From the NCBI GenBank assembly GCA_964035575.1, contig OZ037874.1:1416810-1480809 (forward strand): 64,000 nucleotides of DNA. Direction: 5' to 3'. The position numbers were made by a program, and so were the translations under genes. Origin of the DNA: Rhynchopus sp. YZ270_cl-10 (Eukaryota; Euglenozoa; Diplonemea; Diplonemida; Diplonemidae). Below the pieces are notes generated by a model. The model saw nothing but the letters and a program-made list of their open reading frames with translations. It was not told the DNA's origin and ran no database searches. How positions within the stretch are numbered: the stretch's first letter is position 1; the number at the start of each line of letters is the position of its first letter. Of this stretch, positions 55,709 through 64,000 are shown piece by piece.

Positions 55709-56169
55709 GAAGATGCGTGTGCACAAGAAACACATTCATCCGACCAATTTTCTTTTTTTTTTTTTTTGCCACAACTGCCCCGCCTTGCCTTTGGCTATGT
55801 AATTTATTACCCCCATTTTTTTTCCTTCTGCCGTGGGTATCGGAAATGGAGTTTCTCCTTCCCCTCTCCGTACCACATCGTGGAGCCGCCCCTTTTTTTG
55901 CAGGTGAGAAAAAAAAAAAATATTGCGCATTTTTGTTGCATTTTTGTTGTTCAAATATCAGCAAAAAAACAGAATTACTACACAGTCTGTCAATCTTTTC
56001 GAAAAAAAAAGCACGAGGGACATTTTTTTTTCCGAAAAAAAATTCAAAAAAAAAGCTATTCCATTTTTTCCTTTCTCCCCTCCTCCCCCTCCTCTCCTCA
56101 ACTCCCCCAACTCCCTCAACTCCCTCAACTCCCCCACTTCCATCAACACATAGACCACGATATTTATCT

Positions 56170-56799
56170 ATGGCAGCATCGTTGTCTAATCTCTCCGCAA
56201 AAGACTTTGTCGAACGAGCAGGAGACCATGGCCTGACGTACAGCATCCCCATCCGTCAGATCCCTTCCTACGAGCTGCACAGACAGCACGACATCAGCGG
56301 GGAAAACACTGCCCGAGAGGCATACCGGGTTGCGGGGCTGAAAAACCCTCCATTTCCTGTCGCAAACGCAGAGCGCGAATGGCTTAGACAACGGAAGATG
56401 ATGGACACTGCGGGGTATTGGGGGGTGGTTGGTGCGGTGGGTGGTGTGGGATATCAGTTCGGCCCACGGACAATCCCGACAAGAATGGTGTTTGCCGAAA
56501 TGCACGTCTCCAACATACGCATATTCGGGCTTGCAGCAGGGATCTTGGTAGGCGAATATCTGTCCCGCGAGTTAAATATCCTGCACAACCCATACAAAAC
56601 CCTAGCAGGGGGTCTCCAATTCAAAACACCCCTCGGCGACCATTTGCGTGCCTTTTACCATTCGGAAATGAACAAAGATTTGGGAAGGCGTTCCGCAATG
56701 GGGGAAGCCTGGTCGCAACAGATAATGCAGGTTCGTTCCATGGCAACCGAATTTTCAGCGTCCTTCCAGTTCGGCGGGTTCTTCTCAAATATTGTTTAA
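56170..56799 (+). CDS. Unknown 209-aa protein with two hydrophobic segments
   Basis: I do not recognise this family. I start at the ATG at 56170 (MAASLSNLSAKDFVERAG) because upstream codons are low-complexity. The GC content rises sharply at this ATG, and the composition is balanced to the stop. Two moderately hydrophobic stretches, YWGVVGAVGGVGYQFG (~80-96) and IRIFGLAAGILVGEYLS (~116-132), could be short membrane hairpins. The rest is polar with a GLKNPPFPVANAEREWLRQR segment. Its size and two Gly-rich helices would fit a small organelle membrane protein, but that is only inference. It is followed after 634 bp by the U-box gene on the same strand. Confidence 0.8.
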   Translation: MAASLSNLSAKDFVERAGDHGLTYSIPIRQIPSYELHRQHDISGENTAREAYRVAGLKNPPFPVANAEREWLRQRKMMDTAGYWGVVGAVGGVGYQFGPRTIPTRMVFAEMHVSNIRIFGLAAGILVGEYLSRELNILHNPYKTLAGGLQFKTPLGDHLRAFYHSEMNKDLGRRSAMGEAWSQQIMQVRSMATEFSASFQFGGFFSNIV

Positions 56800-57190
56800 A
56801 TTTCAGTTTTAAACTCCCAATGATGCAAAGCAACCACCTGTTCTGTTCTGTTTCAAAAAAAAATTTTTTGTTTAGTGTAGCTCATACTAATGCAAAAAAA
56901 AAAGTTAGAACGAAAACTCCTGATGGAAAAAATAATAGCAAAAAAAAAAAATCCAAAAAAAAAGAATTCCCCTCGCTTGATGGCGGGTGGTTTAGAAGAC
57001 TGGCCTGTGGTTTTGAAACACCATCAGTTTTGTTGGTATCTCTCTCGTTTGTGCGGGAGAGGTCGGTGGGGGTGGGGTGGGAGTCTCGGGGGTGGGGGAT
57101 AAATCAGAGTTTTAAACCTAAGGACAATTCTCTCTCAAAAACGACCCCTCTCCCTTTATTACGTTACACCACCCAACATTATTACTATGT

Positions 57191-57230
57191 ATACGAGGCT
57201 TCGGTTCATTTTTACAAACTTTTCTTTGTT
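57191..57230 (+). repeat. Recurrent intergenic motif 1, copy 6
   Basis: Lacks the left arm. ATACGAGGCTTCGGTTCAT, then TTTTTACAAACTTTTCTTTG. It lies 392 bp after the stop at 56799 and 243 bp before the next ATG. Confidence 0.55.
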
Positions 57231-57273
57231 AATGCCTGCTTACAGTTTCCCTGTCGGCAACTCCCAAAATGCA

Positions 57274-57305
57274 ACACTCCGGGGGGTTCGATAACCCCGG
57301 AGTGT
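57274..57305 (+). promoter_or_regulatory. Perfect 11-bp hairpin upstream of U-box gene
   Basis: Arms ACACTCCGGGG (57274-57284) and CCCCGGAGTGT (57295-57305) enclose a 10-base loop, GGTTCGATAA. It lies 128 bp before the ATG at 57434. If transcribed it would form a stable leader hairpin. The loop resembles a tRNA T-loop sequence, but no tRNA surrounds it. Confidence 0.6.
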
Positions 57306-57308
57306 CAG

Positions 57309-57350
57309 TACCTGCGTCAGAGGCGTTTTTGCACTATCAATTTCACTTTA
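57309..57350 (+). repeat. Recurrent intergenic motif 3, copy 3
   Basis: TACCTGCGTCAGAGGCGTTT, then TTGCACTATCAATTTCAC. It directly follows the hairpin at 57274. Confidence 0.5.
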
Positions 57351-57433
57351 TTTTTTTCTCTTTTGACTTTCTGCTTCCTTTTTCCGCTTTTGTACTCTAA
57401 CAATATCCCATACCTTCAGACAACACCGCAACG

Positions 57434-58810
57434 ATGCGAAGACGAATATTAATCAGCCTTGCTGTCTGCTGTGTTGTCACCACCAGCATCGTTGTGTTCA
57501 GCATTACACTGTCTGGTGTAGTGGCGGGGACGGCTTACAATGGGGACCACCCTGAGGGGTCTGTATCGGATGCGCAGGTTTGCCGGGTAGATCGATCGGA
57601 TGGATGCACAGTGGAGACAGCACAATGTGGCCCTGTTTCGTGTGGACCTGGTATTGTGAACACCACAACTGAGGTGACCACATGCTATACCACACCATCG
57701 TGTGCAGTGTACTTTGCTGTCCCCGAGGAAGTTAATGAAACGGATTATAGCGTGAACATTGTACTGCTCATGGTTGCGCTGTGCATCGCCTTTCAGATCT
57801 GCACTGTGGTAAGCGAACGCTGCTGCTGTACCTGCCCTGCAGATGACTTCACAAAATCGCTCATCAAAGCGCTTCTTGCCGCAAGCCTATTGTTCGCTTC
57901 ATTAGCCCTTTGCGGGGTCTCTTCATATATCCTTTCCAAGGCAGTTTCAGACCGAGATGAACAAGCCGCCTGGCGAGCACGATCCTTACAGAGCTGCACA
58001 GTGTTAACCCATCCTGTCAACTCTATGGGCTCAATCTCATCCGATTTCGCCTTCTTTGATGTCCAAACCAACAAAGACAATGTGACCCTCTGCGACCTTA
58101 TACGGTATGGTTCAGAGCAGAGGAGCGAGCCCTTTGTGGTAGGTGAGTCGTATCCATGCTATGTGAAGGCGGACTGTGGTGGAACGATGTCTGTGGAGGC
58201 AGCGGAGAGGGACGACACCACTGCGGTGCTGGGCGCGTCTGTCGCGATAGTGTTCTGCATGATAGTATGCTGTGTGGCGACGTTCTGTCTGGCGTGCGGC
58301 GGGTTCTTTGGTGACTACCTCGACGATCACGAAGCAGAGATAAGCGATGATTTCTTCTACCCACACGAGCCTGCACACGAACCCACCGTCGCGCCTGAAT
58401 ACGAAACCTGGGAGCTCCGCTCCATTGACGACGACCTCCCGGTACCCCCCCACATGGTCTGCCCCATCTCCCTTCACATCATGACCGACCCCGTCTCCTG
58501 CTCATGTCGTGAGCTCACCCATACCTTTGAACGCGTCTGTCTTGAACGTTCGCTCAATAAGCGTTCAGAATGTCCACTCTCCCGGCATTTCATGACCCAC
58601 CGTGAGATAAAAGCAAACACCACACTCCAACACGAAATCAACGCCTATCTCGCAGAATACAAAGCAAAAAAGCTGTTAGAAGGGGACCTTCGCCGTGGGA
58701 TGCATGAACCCCACGGTGATGACTGCGAAACGGAGCCGGACATTAGCTTTGATGAAAGCATCGGCGGAAGTGGGGAAATGACGGGGAATAGCACCGATGA
58801 TGGTAGTTAG
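57434..58810 (+). CDS. Membrane-anchored U-box ubiquitin ligase
   Basis: The 458-residue product starts with a hydrophobic helix (ILISLAVCCVVTTSIVVFSI). A Cys-rich ectodomain with N-glycosylation sites follows, then helices at ~98-118 (NIVLLMVALCIAFQICTVV), ~138-160 (LIKALLAASLLFASLALCG) and ~270-295 (AVLGASVAIVFCMIVCCVA). The C-terminal cytosolic part holds a U-box (~338-410: VPPHMVCPISLHIMTDPVSC, later SECPLSRHFM), the E2-binding fold of E3 ligases that lacks zinc ligands. An acidic tail ends the protein. A four-pass membrane protein with a U-box would ubiquitinate membrane-proximal substrates, for example in endocytic sorting or ER quality control; the target is unknown. Intron-free. The ATG follows TTCAGACAACACCGCAACG. 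Confidence 0.87.
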   Translation: MRRRILISLAVCCVVTTSIVVFSITLSGVVAGTAYNGDHPEGSVSDAQVCRVDRSDGCTVETAQCGPVSCGPGIVNTTTEVTTCYTTPSCAVYFAVPEEVNETDYSVNIVLLMVALCIAFQICTVVSERCCCTCPADDFTKSLIKALLAASLLFASLALCGVSSYILSKAVSDRDEQAAWRARSLQSCTVLTHPVNSMGSISSDFAFFDVQTNKDNVTLCDLIRYGSEQRSEPFVVGESYPCYVKADCGGTMSVEAAERDDTTAVLGASVAIVFCMIVCCVATFCLACGGFFGDYLDDHEAEISDDFFYPHEPAHEPTVAPEYETWELRSIDDDLPVPPHMVCPISLHIMTDPVSCSCRELTHTFERVCLERSLNKRSECPLSRHFMTHREIKANTTLQHEINAYLAEYKAKKLLEGDLRRGMHEPHGDDCETEPDISFDESIGGSGEMTGNSTDDGS

Positions 58811-59275
58811 GTTAAGGGAATGGTGCAGTGGCAGGGTGTTGTGATATATTCTGTGGTTAGATAAATTTGTGATGTAAAAAAAAATCCTTTTTTTTTGATG
58901 GGTTTGAGTTGCGGAGAGAGTTTTCTGTCTGGAACTGTCTGTTTTCATAGACTACACTGAACCGATAGATGCGCAATAATAATATTAAAACTTTGCTTTT
59001 TTTGCTGATACAAAGCAAAGAAACAACCTAAAACGACCTTTTTAAAGAAACACTCTGTTGTAGCTTCGTTTTTTTTTTGGTAGAGTGTGGCAAAGTGATG
59101 TCGTGTCCTGATGTGGTTTCGTACTTTTGCTGTGCGCTTTCCGTTACACCCCTCCCCTCTAAGTTAGAAGGAAAGAATAGCGAAAAAAAAATGACAAAAA
59201 AGGGAAACCACAAAAAGAGGTCATTGCTTTGACAAAAAAAAAGGTCAGAACTCTGCGTTGATGACGTTCCTATAA

Positions 59276-59325
59276 GGTGGCTAAACCCTGAGGCTTGGGG
59301 TTCATCTTAGCCAACTTTTCTCTTT
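59276..59325 (+). repeat. Recurrent intergenic motif 1, copy 7
   Basis: GGTGGCTAAACCCTGAGGCTT, then GGGGTTCATCTTAGCC and AACTTTTCTC. The arms are altered. It lies 466 bp after the U-box gene. Confidence 0.55.
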
Positions 59326-60359
59326 TTCATTTTGAAAAAATTGATCACTGTGGATCTTTCCACTCCTATTTGCGTCTTTTCACCTTTTTTTTACATAACC
59401 CACTTACTGTTGCAGTCGCGTGTCAAACTATGGATTGGTCTTGAGTTCGCTTTTCGAAGGTGTGTATGCATACTGGGCATATTCACATTCAGCCTTTTCT
59501 CTTTTCTAGCAATTTTCTGGTGCGAAAAAAATGGGCTTTATTACTTTTGGGACAGATTTGTACCCCCCAAGAGGGAATACGTAGCTTCCAAGTTTTTCTA
59601 TTGATGTTCCATGAATTTTTTGTAATATTTCCGTGACAACAAATTCCATATGCGGAGTGGTCTTTCCTCAAAGCAATGCACGTTTTTCTCCCCTTAATAT
59701 TTGGCATTTTTTTTTTGGCCTTGGTGGTACCTTGCGTCTTGCTCGTGTACGTGTTGTTTTTTTTTTTAATCGGTGCACTGTTACGAGAGACTTTGTATTT
59801 CAAATAATCCGAAATATTTTTTGGAAATGTGTTGTGTTCAGTAGGGATGCGTTCAAAGTTGTCTTCATGCCTGCATCAACTACAGTTTTTCCTGAGATAC
59901 GTATTTAGCACGTTTTTCAACTACTATTTTTTAAAGAGGTGGCTTAAGCACTGTTCATCTACTATTCTGTTTTGTCCTTTTACCCTTGCCGGCACCCCCC
60001 CCCGCTCCCCCTCCCAATGTCTGTAGATTAGCTTACCACTTAAGTACGTTGCCTTTTTTAACATAATTTCTGCTTTGCATTACGGGGGAGGTCTCTTTTT
60101 ACACCCCTTCAAAGTGCTCAGTTCCATTTTTTAAAAATGATGTGTGTCTCTTTTCCTGAAGGCTTCCTGAAGATCTGTGCAAGGCACCGTATATTTTTTC
60201 AGGTTTTCTTGGCGCCAAACCAACCCCGACTCATAGCAAAAGGATTCCTCCCTTTGTTATTTTTGATCGTGCTCTCTCTCCCAACGGAGCGGAGTGGAGG
60301 GGTTGCCACTTAATTCCGTCAGCGAAAAGAAACAAATCGACCCTCCCCTCTCCCCATCT

Positions 60360-60790
60360 ATCTTACATGACCACCATCCGTCGTCCACAACCTTGCTTCA
60401 CCTTGACCAGAGGCGTTCCTTTCACTTCCGCGTCACGGCGTTCAACGTCGTCTTCTGCAACACAGCCTGGAATGGCTGTGGTAGAGTTCTGTACCTTTCT
60501 CGTTTCTTGAACTGCACGTTGGGCTTCGTCGTCTCCCCAATGCACCACGTGAACACGTTGCGGTACACCGTCTTGCTCTTTGCAGAAGAGTATCGGGGTC
60601 TTCTTCTCTTTTTTTGGCGTTGTGGACAGCGTGCGGAACGACACCACCCCGTACCCACCTCTTGTTTAGCGTGGTCAGGCCGTGCATTCGCTCGACCCAT
60701 TCAATCCTCTCTGTGTCCTTCTGGAGGACTACGTCGCTCGCAGGTGGAGTGGCGTCCCCTCGAAGTCTTTTACCTCCGTCCATCCATTTC
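60360..60790 (-). pseudogene. Possible minus-strand coding relic
   Basis: GC-rich relative to its surroundings. Minus-strand reading gives protein-like stretches in different frames: DVVLQKDTERIEWVERMHG near the right end, and KTVYRNVFTWCIGETTKPNV or PQRVHVVHWGDDEAQRAVQE further on. No single frame is convincing and I recognise no family. It could be a decayed gene, or GC-rich sequence open by chance. Confidence 0.3.
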
Positions 60791-60879
60791 TAATTAAGAA
60801 AAACTTCATAAAAAAACTTCAAAATACCCCTCCAACTTAAAAAGGCTGCCTTTTCCCCGGCTTTCCAGTCGAGAGTTTT

Positions 60880-61305
60880 ATGGCAGAAACATCTGAATAT
60901 GAATTGGAAAGGGAAAGGGAGAGAGCGTATTTCTTGCGGTTGCAGTCGAGGTGGAGGGATGTGACGCCTTATGACGCGAATGTTGAGTGGAAGCGGAAGC
61001 AGCGTGCGGTGTTGAACGAACGTGTCGCTCGGGAGAAGAGCGAGCGTAAGGCGGGGGGTGGAGGGGTGGCAGCATCAACACAACAGACCGCCACTGCTGC
61101 GCGCCCCCCACCCAGACCACGCCCAGAACTCCGTCTTACAGCGCAGGAGCTCGCAGTGCTCCCTCCCTCTGAACGGCGTGGGGTCTCCTCCGGCAGCCTG
61201 CACCTTCCCAATATAAACAGTACAGGAAGTACAGGGAAACGACGCCCCGATTGGATCGATACCTCCCATATTCGGGATGCAACCAAAAGAGCACCGTTCT
61301 GGTAG
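60880..61305 (+). CDS. Short basic protein, 141 aa, function unknown
   Basis: A GC-rich frame with a clear ATG (MAETSEYELERERERAYFLR) after an AT-rich spacer. The N-terminal ~55 residues are a charged helix rich in Glu and Arg. The middle is a Pro/Ala/Thr linker (ARPPPRPRPELRLT). The end, RRPDWIDTSHIRDATKRAPF followed by Trp, reads like a conserved short linear motif. There is no signal peptide or membrane helix. Small proteins of this layout occur among axonemal and cytoskeletal proteins, but I cannot assign it. A hAT-derived insertion lies 122 bp after the stop. Confidence 0.7.
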   Translation: MAETSEYELERERERAYFLRLQSRWRDVTPYDANVEWKRKQRAVLNERVAREKSERKAGGGGVAASTQQTATAARPPPRPRPELRLTAQELAVLPPSERRGVSSGSLHLPNINSTGSTGKRRPDWIDTSHIRDATKRAPFW

Positions 61306-61419
61306 AGTATGGGGAGGTGTCCTTGGTGATGGGGTGTGCATAGGAAGGGAGGGAAGGGAGTGTTGGAGGATGTTGCTTTTTCTAGGGGGGTGCGTCATCT
61401 CCTCAGAATTTTTTTTTTG

Positions 61420-62121
61420 GAAAAATTCAGGGCGTTCGCTATCGCCATCGTTTTTCCTGAATCGTGGCGAAATGCCAAAAAACCCAAAAATTTTGCATTT
61501 TTACTAGTGCTTAAAATAGGTCAAAAAAAAATTTTCCGCCGGAGAGAAGCTAGTTCGTGGGGGTGAATCCCTGGTACTGAGTGATCAAAAAAAAATTGCG
61601 ATTTGCACGTTATCCCTTCCCCAGCACTAAAACCAGCAAAACGATGGAGAATTTCATCAATCCCCCCTCACTGAGGGTCTCTTTGTGTTGTTTAATCAAA
61701 CAGATGTACAAGAGAGAGGCATCCGTCATATGAGACTTCATCCTTATTTTGATTATTTTCAATAAACTAAACCGTCTCTCTGCCTCCACCGAGGTTGAAG
61801 ATAGAGTTGACACGAGTAGTGACACCTTCTATAACAGGGGGTACGGGACACCTTCAGCTGACTGCAGGATTGAGGAGCGAGCGGGAGTGCTGGGGAAACT
61901 TCCTCTCCGGGGGGGTCGACAGGGTGGTGGGGAGAAATCTCTCTCTCTCTCTCTTTTTTTTTTTTCTTCCTTTTTAAATTTTTTTTATTTATTTATTTAT
62001 ACAGGGTTTCGCCCCGGTGGGGCGAAGCCCTGGGGCGAAATAAAATGTCATTTTTTCAGGAAAAGATTTTTTTAACGAAAAAAAATTTTTTTCGCCCCGG
62101 GGCGAACGCCCTGGAAAAATT
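61420..62121. mobile_element. Small hAT derivative with target duplication
   Basis: Terminal inverted repeats CAGGGCGTTCGC at 61428 and its complement ending at 62113, flanked by an 8-bp duplication GAAAAATT (61420-61427, 62114-62121). The 686-bp element keeps only the 3' end of a transposase gene. Inside the right end, a near-perfect hairpin CAGGGTTTCGCCCC/GGGGCGAAGCCCTG lies at 62003-62034. The family differs from the element at 49911. Confidence 0.92.
61640..61825 (-). pseudogene. hAT transposase C-terminal fragment
   Basis: The minus strand encodes STSVEAERRFSLLKIIKIRM and a following KSHMTDASLL, matching the hAT dimerisation domain at the end of hAT transposases. Everything N-terminal is missing, consistent with an internally deleted, non-autonomous element. 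The sequence is not close to the transposase at 50.2-53.0 kb. Confidence 0.82.
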
Positions 62122-62190
62122 TCATCCCCTTGAGAGAAGTGAAATTGGTGTGGTTGCATGACTTCTGGTTGACTTTTGTTTAAGGTCTAA

Positions 62191-62240
62191 GGAGACTAAG
62201 CACGAAAGGCTTAGGGTCATCTTACAAACTTTTCTTTGTT
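62191..62240 (+). repeat. Recurrent intergenic motif 1, copy 8
   Basis: GGAGA, arm CTAAGC, loop ACGAAAG, arm GCTTAG, then GGTCATCTTACAAACTTTTC. It lies 886 bp after the stop at 61305, or about 190 bp if the hAT insertion is discounted. Confidence 0.65.
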
Positions 62241-62515
62241 TTTTTTATTTCTCAGAGCATCCTAGCCCTTTTCCGGGGGGTGGTGTTGCATGTGTACAAC
62301 AAAAAAACTTGCCGCATTAAAATGGCAAATGGTGTTTCGTCTCCAAAAAACCCTCCTCCGCGATTCCCCTTTTTGTTTAGTGTGTATGTCACCAACAGAA
62401 ACAAATTACATTTGTTCTTTTTTGCATCCGGTATATTGTTCACTAGACTCTTTCTGTCACATTATTTCAACACAACCCACCGCACATTTACAGGAATTTA
62501 AAAAAAAAAGACAAA

Positions 62516-63449
62516 ATGACCGAAACCTCCACTCTCGCCCCCCCGTTGGTGGGCATGATGAAGGACTACAACCTTAAAGGGTTCCCTGATGACTACGTGG
62601 TATGTAACACACAACCCCCCATTTCATTCCTTGAACCACACACACACACACCCATATTGGACATCATATCTCGTGATATGACACACTCAAAATGAGTCCA
62701 AATATGACCATATTTAGTCCATTTTGGATCAAATATTAGTGCTCCTGAAATAAAAAATACCAAGTATGCAACAAGTACGCAATATAGGGTATTCCTGTAT
62801 TATTTTCGTGCACAAAGTGCGCAACAAGTACGCAAAATGGGGTTTTCAGGAGCACCAAATATGGGGTATATCTTATGAACATTCCACACAACAACAACAC
62901 CACTCTCAGAACGAAAGGGGTCTCCCCCGCATGGACTTCATTGAGGAGGACGTGACTGGGTACATCACAAAGCACGGAGGAGTGACCTCTGTCAAGAAGA
63001 AGACCGACGAGATGTTCAGCAAGTACAAGCTGTACGAGTACAAGATGACGCAGAGCAAGGACAGCCTCAAGGAAAAAATACCCGAGATCACAAAGACGAT
63101 CCAGATGGTGAAGCACCTGAAGCAGAAGAAGGAGGATGAGGACGCTGAGCCTGTGAACGCGCACTTTGAGCTGTCGGATGTGATCTACGTGGAGGCTGAG
63201 GTGGAGAAGGCTGCGGACCGTGTTGCGCTTTGGCTTGGCGCGAACGTGATGGTTGAGTACTCGGTTGAGGAGGCAATAGTGCTTCTCACGGAAAACCTCA
63301 AAACTGCCCAGGGCTCCCTCGAAACTGTTCTTGAAGACCTTGCATGGCTCCGTGATCAGCTCAACGTCTGCGAAGTCAACCAGAACCGCATCCACAACTT
63401 CGTCATCCAAGAACGCAGAGCAGAGAACGAGGCTGCAGGAAAGAAATAG
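62516..63449 (+). CDS. PFDN3: Prefoldin subunit 3 (VBP1/PAC10), one intron
   Basis: Exons 62516-62599 and 62910-63449 join in frame into 207 residues; the 310-nt intron begins GTATGT and ends CACTCTCAG. Prefoldin is the hexameric co-chaperone that passes nascent actin and tubulin to the CCT chaperonin. Family landmarks are the N-terminal NLKGFPDDYV, the first coiled coil (FSKYKLYEYKMTQSKDSLKE with KIPEITKTIQMVKHL), the hairpin turn region FELSDVIYVEAEVE with VALWLGANVMVEYSVEEA, and the second coiled coil ending VCEVNQNRIHNFVIQERR. Length and order match the alpha-type subunit. The start is fixed by MTETSTLAPP after an A-rich leader. The intron carries a small inverted-repeat element. Confidence 0.95.
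62739..62855. repeat. Small inverted-repeat element in the PFDN3 intron
   Basis: GTGCTCCTGAAA (62739-62750) and its complement (62844-62855) bound ~117 bp. The inner part repeats CAAGTACGCAA/CAAGTATGCAA. The block ACAAGTACGCAAAATGGGG plus TTTTCAGG recurs at about 23010-23036, so it belongs to a dispersed family. Confidence 0.6.
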
Positions 63450-64000
63450 AAAGAAAAAAAAAACCTCCTCCACTTTGGGGTTTGGGTTGTGTTCTCAGTT
63501 TTATTGAAAAATGTAAGGATTTTTCATGTTTTTTTTTTAACTAGATTTGGTTTGGGGGTGGGGTTGTTCTTTTGTGAACAAAATGGGGGGAAAATATATA
63601 ACGTTTTTCAAAGGAAAAAGTAGGTTATCAAAAAACGATGGCAAAAAAAGTAGAGGGAAAGTGACGTTGAGGTGTTTGCTGCAATTATTTTTTTATTGTC
63701 TCTGGCAGCAAACAGCAAACTATTGATGGAGAAAGGAGTGTGGCTGGCTTATATTACAAAAAGTGGAAAGTAAAAACAAAAATTACAGCAAAAAGAGAAG
63801 AGAAAAAAACGAAGCGCAGCAAAAAAAAAAGGAAAAAAATCTCTATGAAAAGAGCAAAAAAAAACAACAAAACAAACAAACAGAGAATGATTTGAGAAGG
63901 ACTCCCCGCAAAAAGATTACTCCACCCCCCCACTCTCACATTTTCTATACTTTTATTTTGGTACCTCCCTCTTCCCTAGGGTTCCCTAGCAGAATCACCA
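63450..64000. other. AT-rich downstream sequence, no gene seen
   Basis: Dominated by A and T runs. Nothing recognisable before the window ends. Confidence 0.6.

Larger units (their letters stand above)
53303..56169. other. AT-rich spacer with motifs 1 and 3
   Basis: No gene is supported. A fragment like the start of the duplication (CTACACTAATACAACC) lies at 54706-54725, and motif copies at 54298, 54884, 55125 and 55664. An open frame runs into the next gene from 55675 but is low-complexity Phe/Ser/Lys sequence and probably leader. Confidence 0.6.
56800..57433. other. Spacer and probable leader of the U-box gene
   Basis: Contains A-rich runs, motif 1 at 57191, a strong hairpin at 57274-57305 and motif 3 at 57309. 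An open frame covers part of it but is low-complexity. Confidence 0.55.
58811..60879. other. Spacer with motif 1 and a possible gene relic
   Basis: AT-rich except for 60290-60790, described separately. Motif 1 lies at 59276. Long T and A runs are frequent. Confidence 0.55.

Noticed and set aside
57285-57294. tRNA T-arm (GGTTCGATAA)
   Set aside because: No acceptor stem, D-arm or anticodon arm can be folded around it; it is the loop of a simple hairpin.
60294-60797. Plus-strand 167-codon gene
   Set aside because: The composition is irregular, and the minus strand gives better protein-like stretches; neither strand is convincing.

Overview
The window comes from a nuclear genome of an unidentified microbial eukaryote. 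Evidence for this is a kinesin-13 gene with GT-AG introns of 38 and 162 nt, a prefoldin subunit 3 gene with a 310-nt intron, a U-box protein and a lysosomal-type chitobiase. Genes are GC-rich and mostly intron-free. They sit in AT-rich, T-run-rich spacers crowded with repeats. All three stop codons are used. I cannot name the lineage. Every host-type gene I can support reads on the plus strand; the only long minus-strand coding regions are a hAT transposase and an OTU-domain protein of unclear status.

Layout. 1-6.4 kb: a secreted GH18 di-N-acetylchitobiase and a tandem pair of secreted paralogues. 6.4-9.1 kb: repeat spacer. 9.1-19.5 kb: one uninterrupted 3,459-codon gene for a giant secreted protein (Cys-rich N-terminus, beta-rich repeats, a cationic amphipathic helix, HYR-like Cys/Trp repeats, His/Trp-rich tail). 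19.5-28.3 kb: gene-free, with a segmental duplication, nested terminal-inverted-repeat elements, palindromes and tandem repeats. 28.3-37.5 kb: genes mostly in decay: a truncated copy of the giant gene, an intact ubiquitin-like/beta-propeller gene, a broken LVIVD-propeller membrane protein, and a frame-interrupted sensor/cyclase-like receptor. 37.5-42.4 kb: an approximately 86-copy 13-bp minisatellite and poly(A)-tailed retroposon fragments. 42.4-47.7 kb: the minus-strand OTU/zinc-finger gene, head to head with kinesin-13. 47.7-49.4 kb: five simple-sequence arrays. 49.9-53.3 kb: a whole hAT transposon with 14-bp inverted repeats and 8-bp target duplications, its transposase frame interrupted once. 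53.3-64 kb: a small unknown protein, a four-pass membrane U-box protein, a short basic protein, a small hAT derivative and prefoldin subunit 3.

The least explained signal is a roughly 45-bp motif with a potential CTAAGC/GCTTAG stem. It occurs at least eight times, always on the plus strand and always between genes, most often 0.2-0.5 kb after a plus-strand stop codon. Two further short motifs recur in the same spacers. Together with the one-sided gene orientation this suggests a shared transcript-processing or regulatory module, or a very short dispersed repeat. The genes show no common pathway; secretion and membrane proteins dominate the first 38 kb, and housekeeping functions (kinesin, prefoldin, ubiquitin ligase) the last 18 kb.
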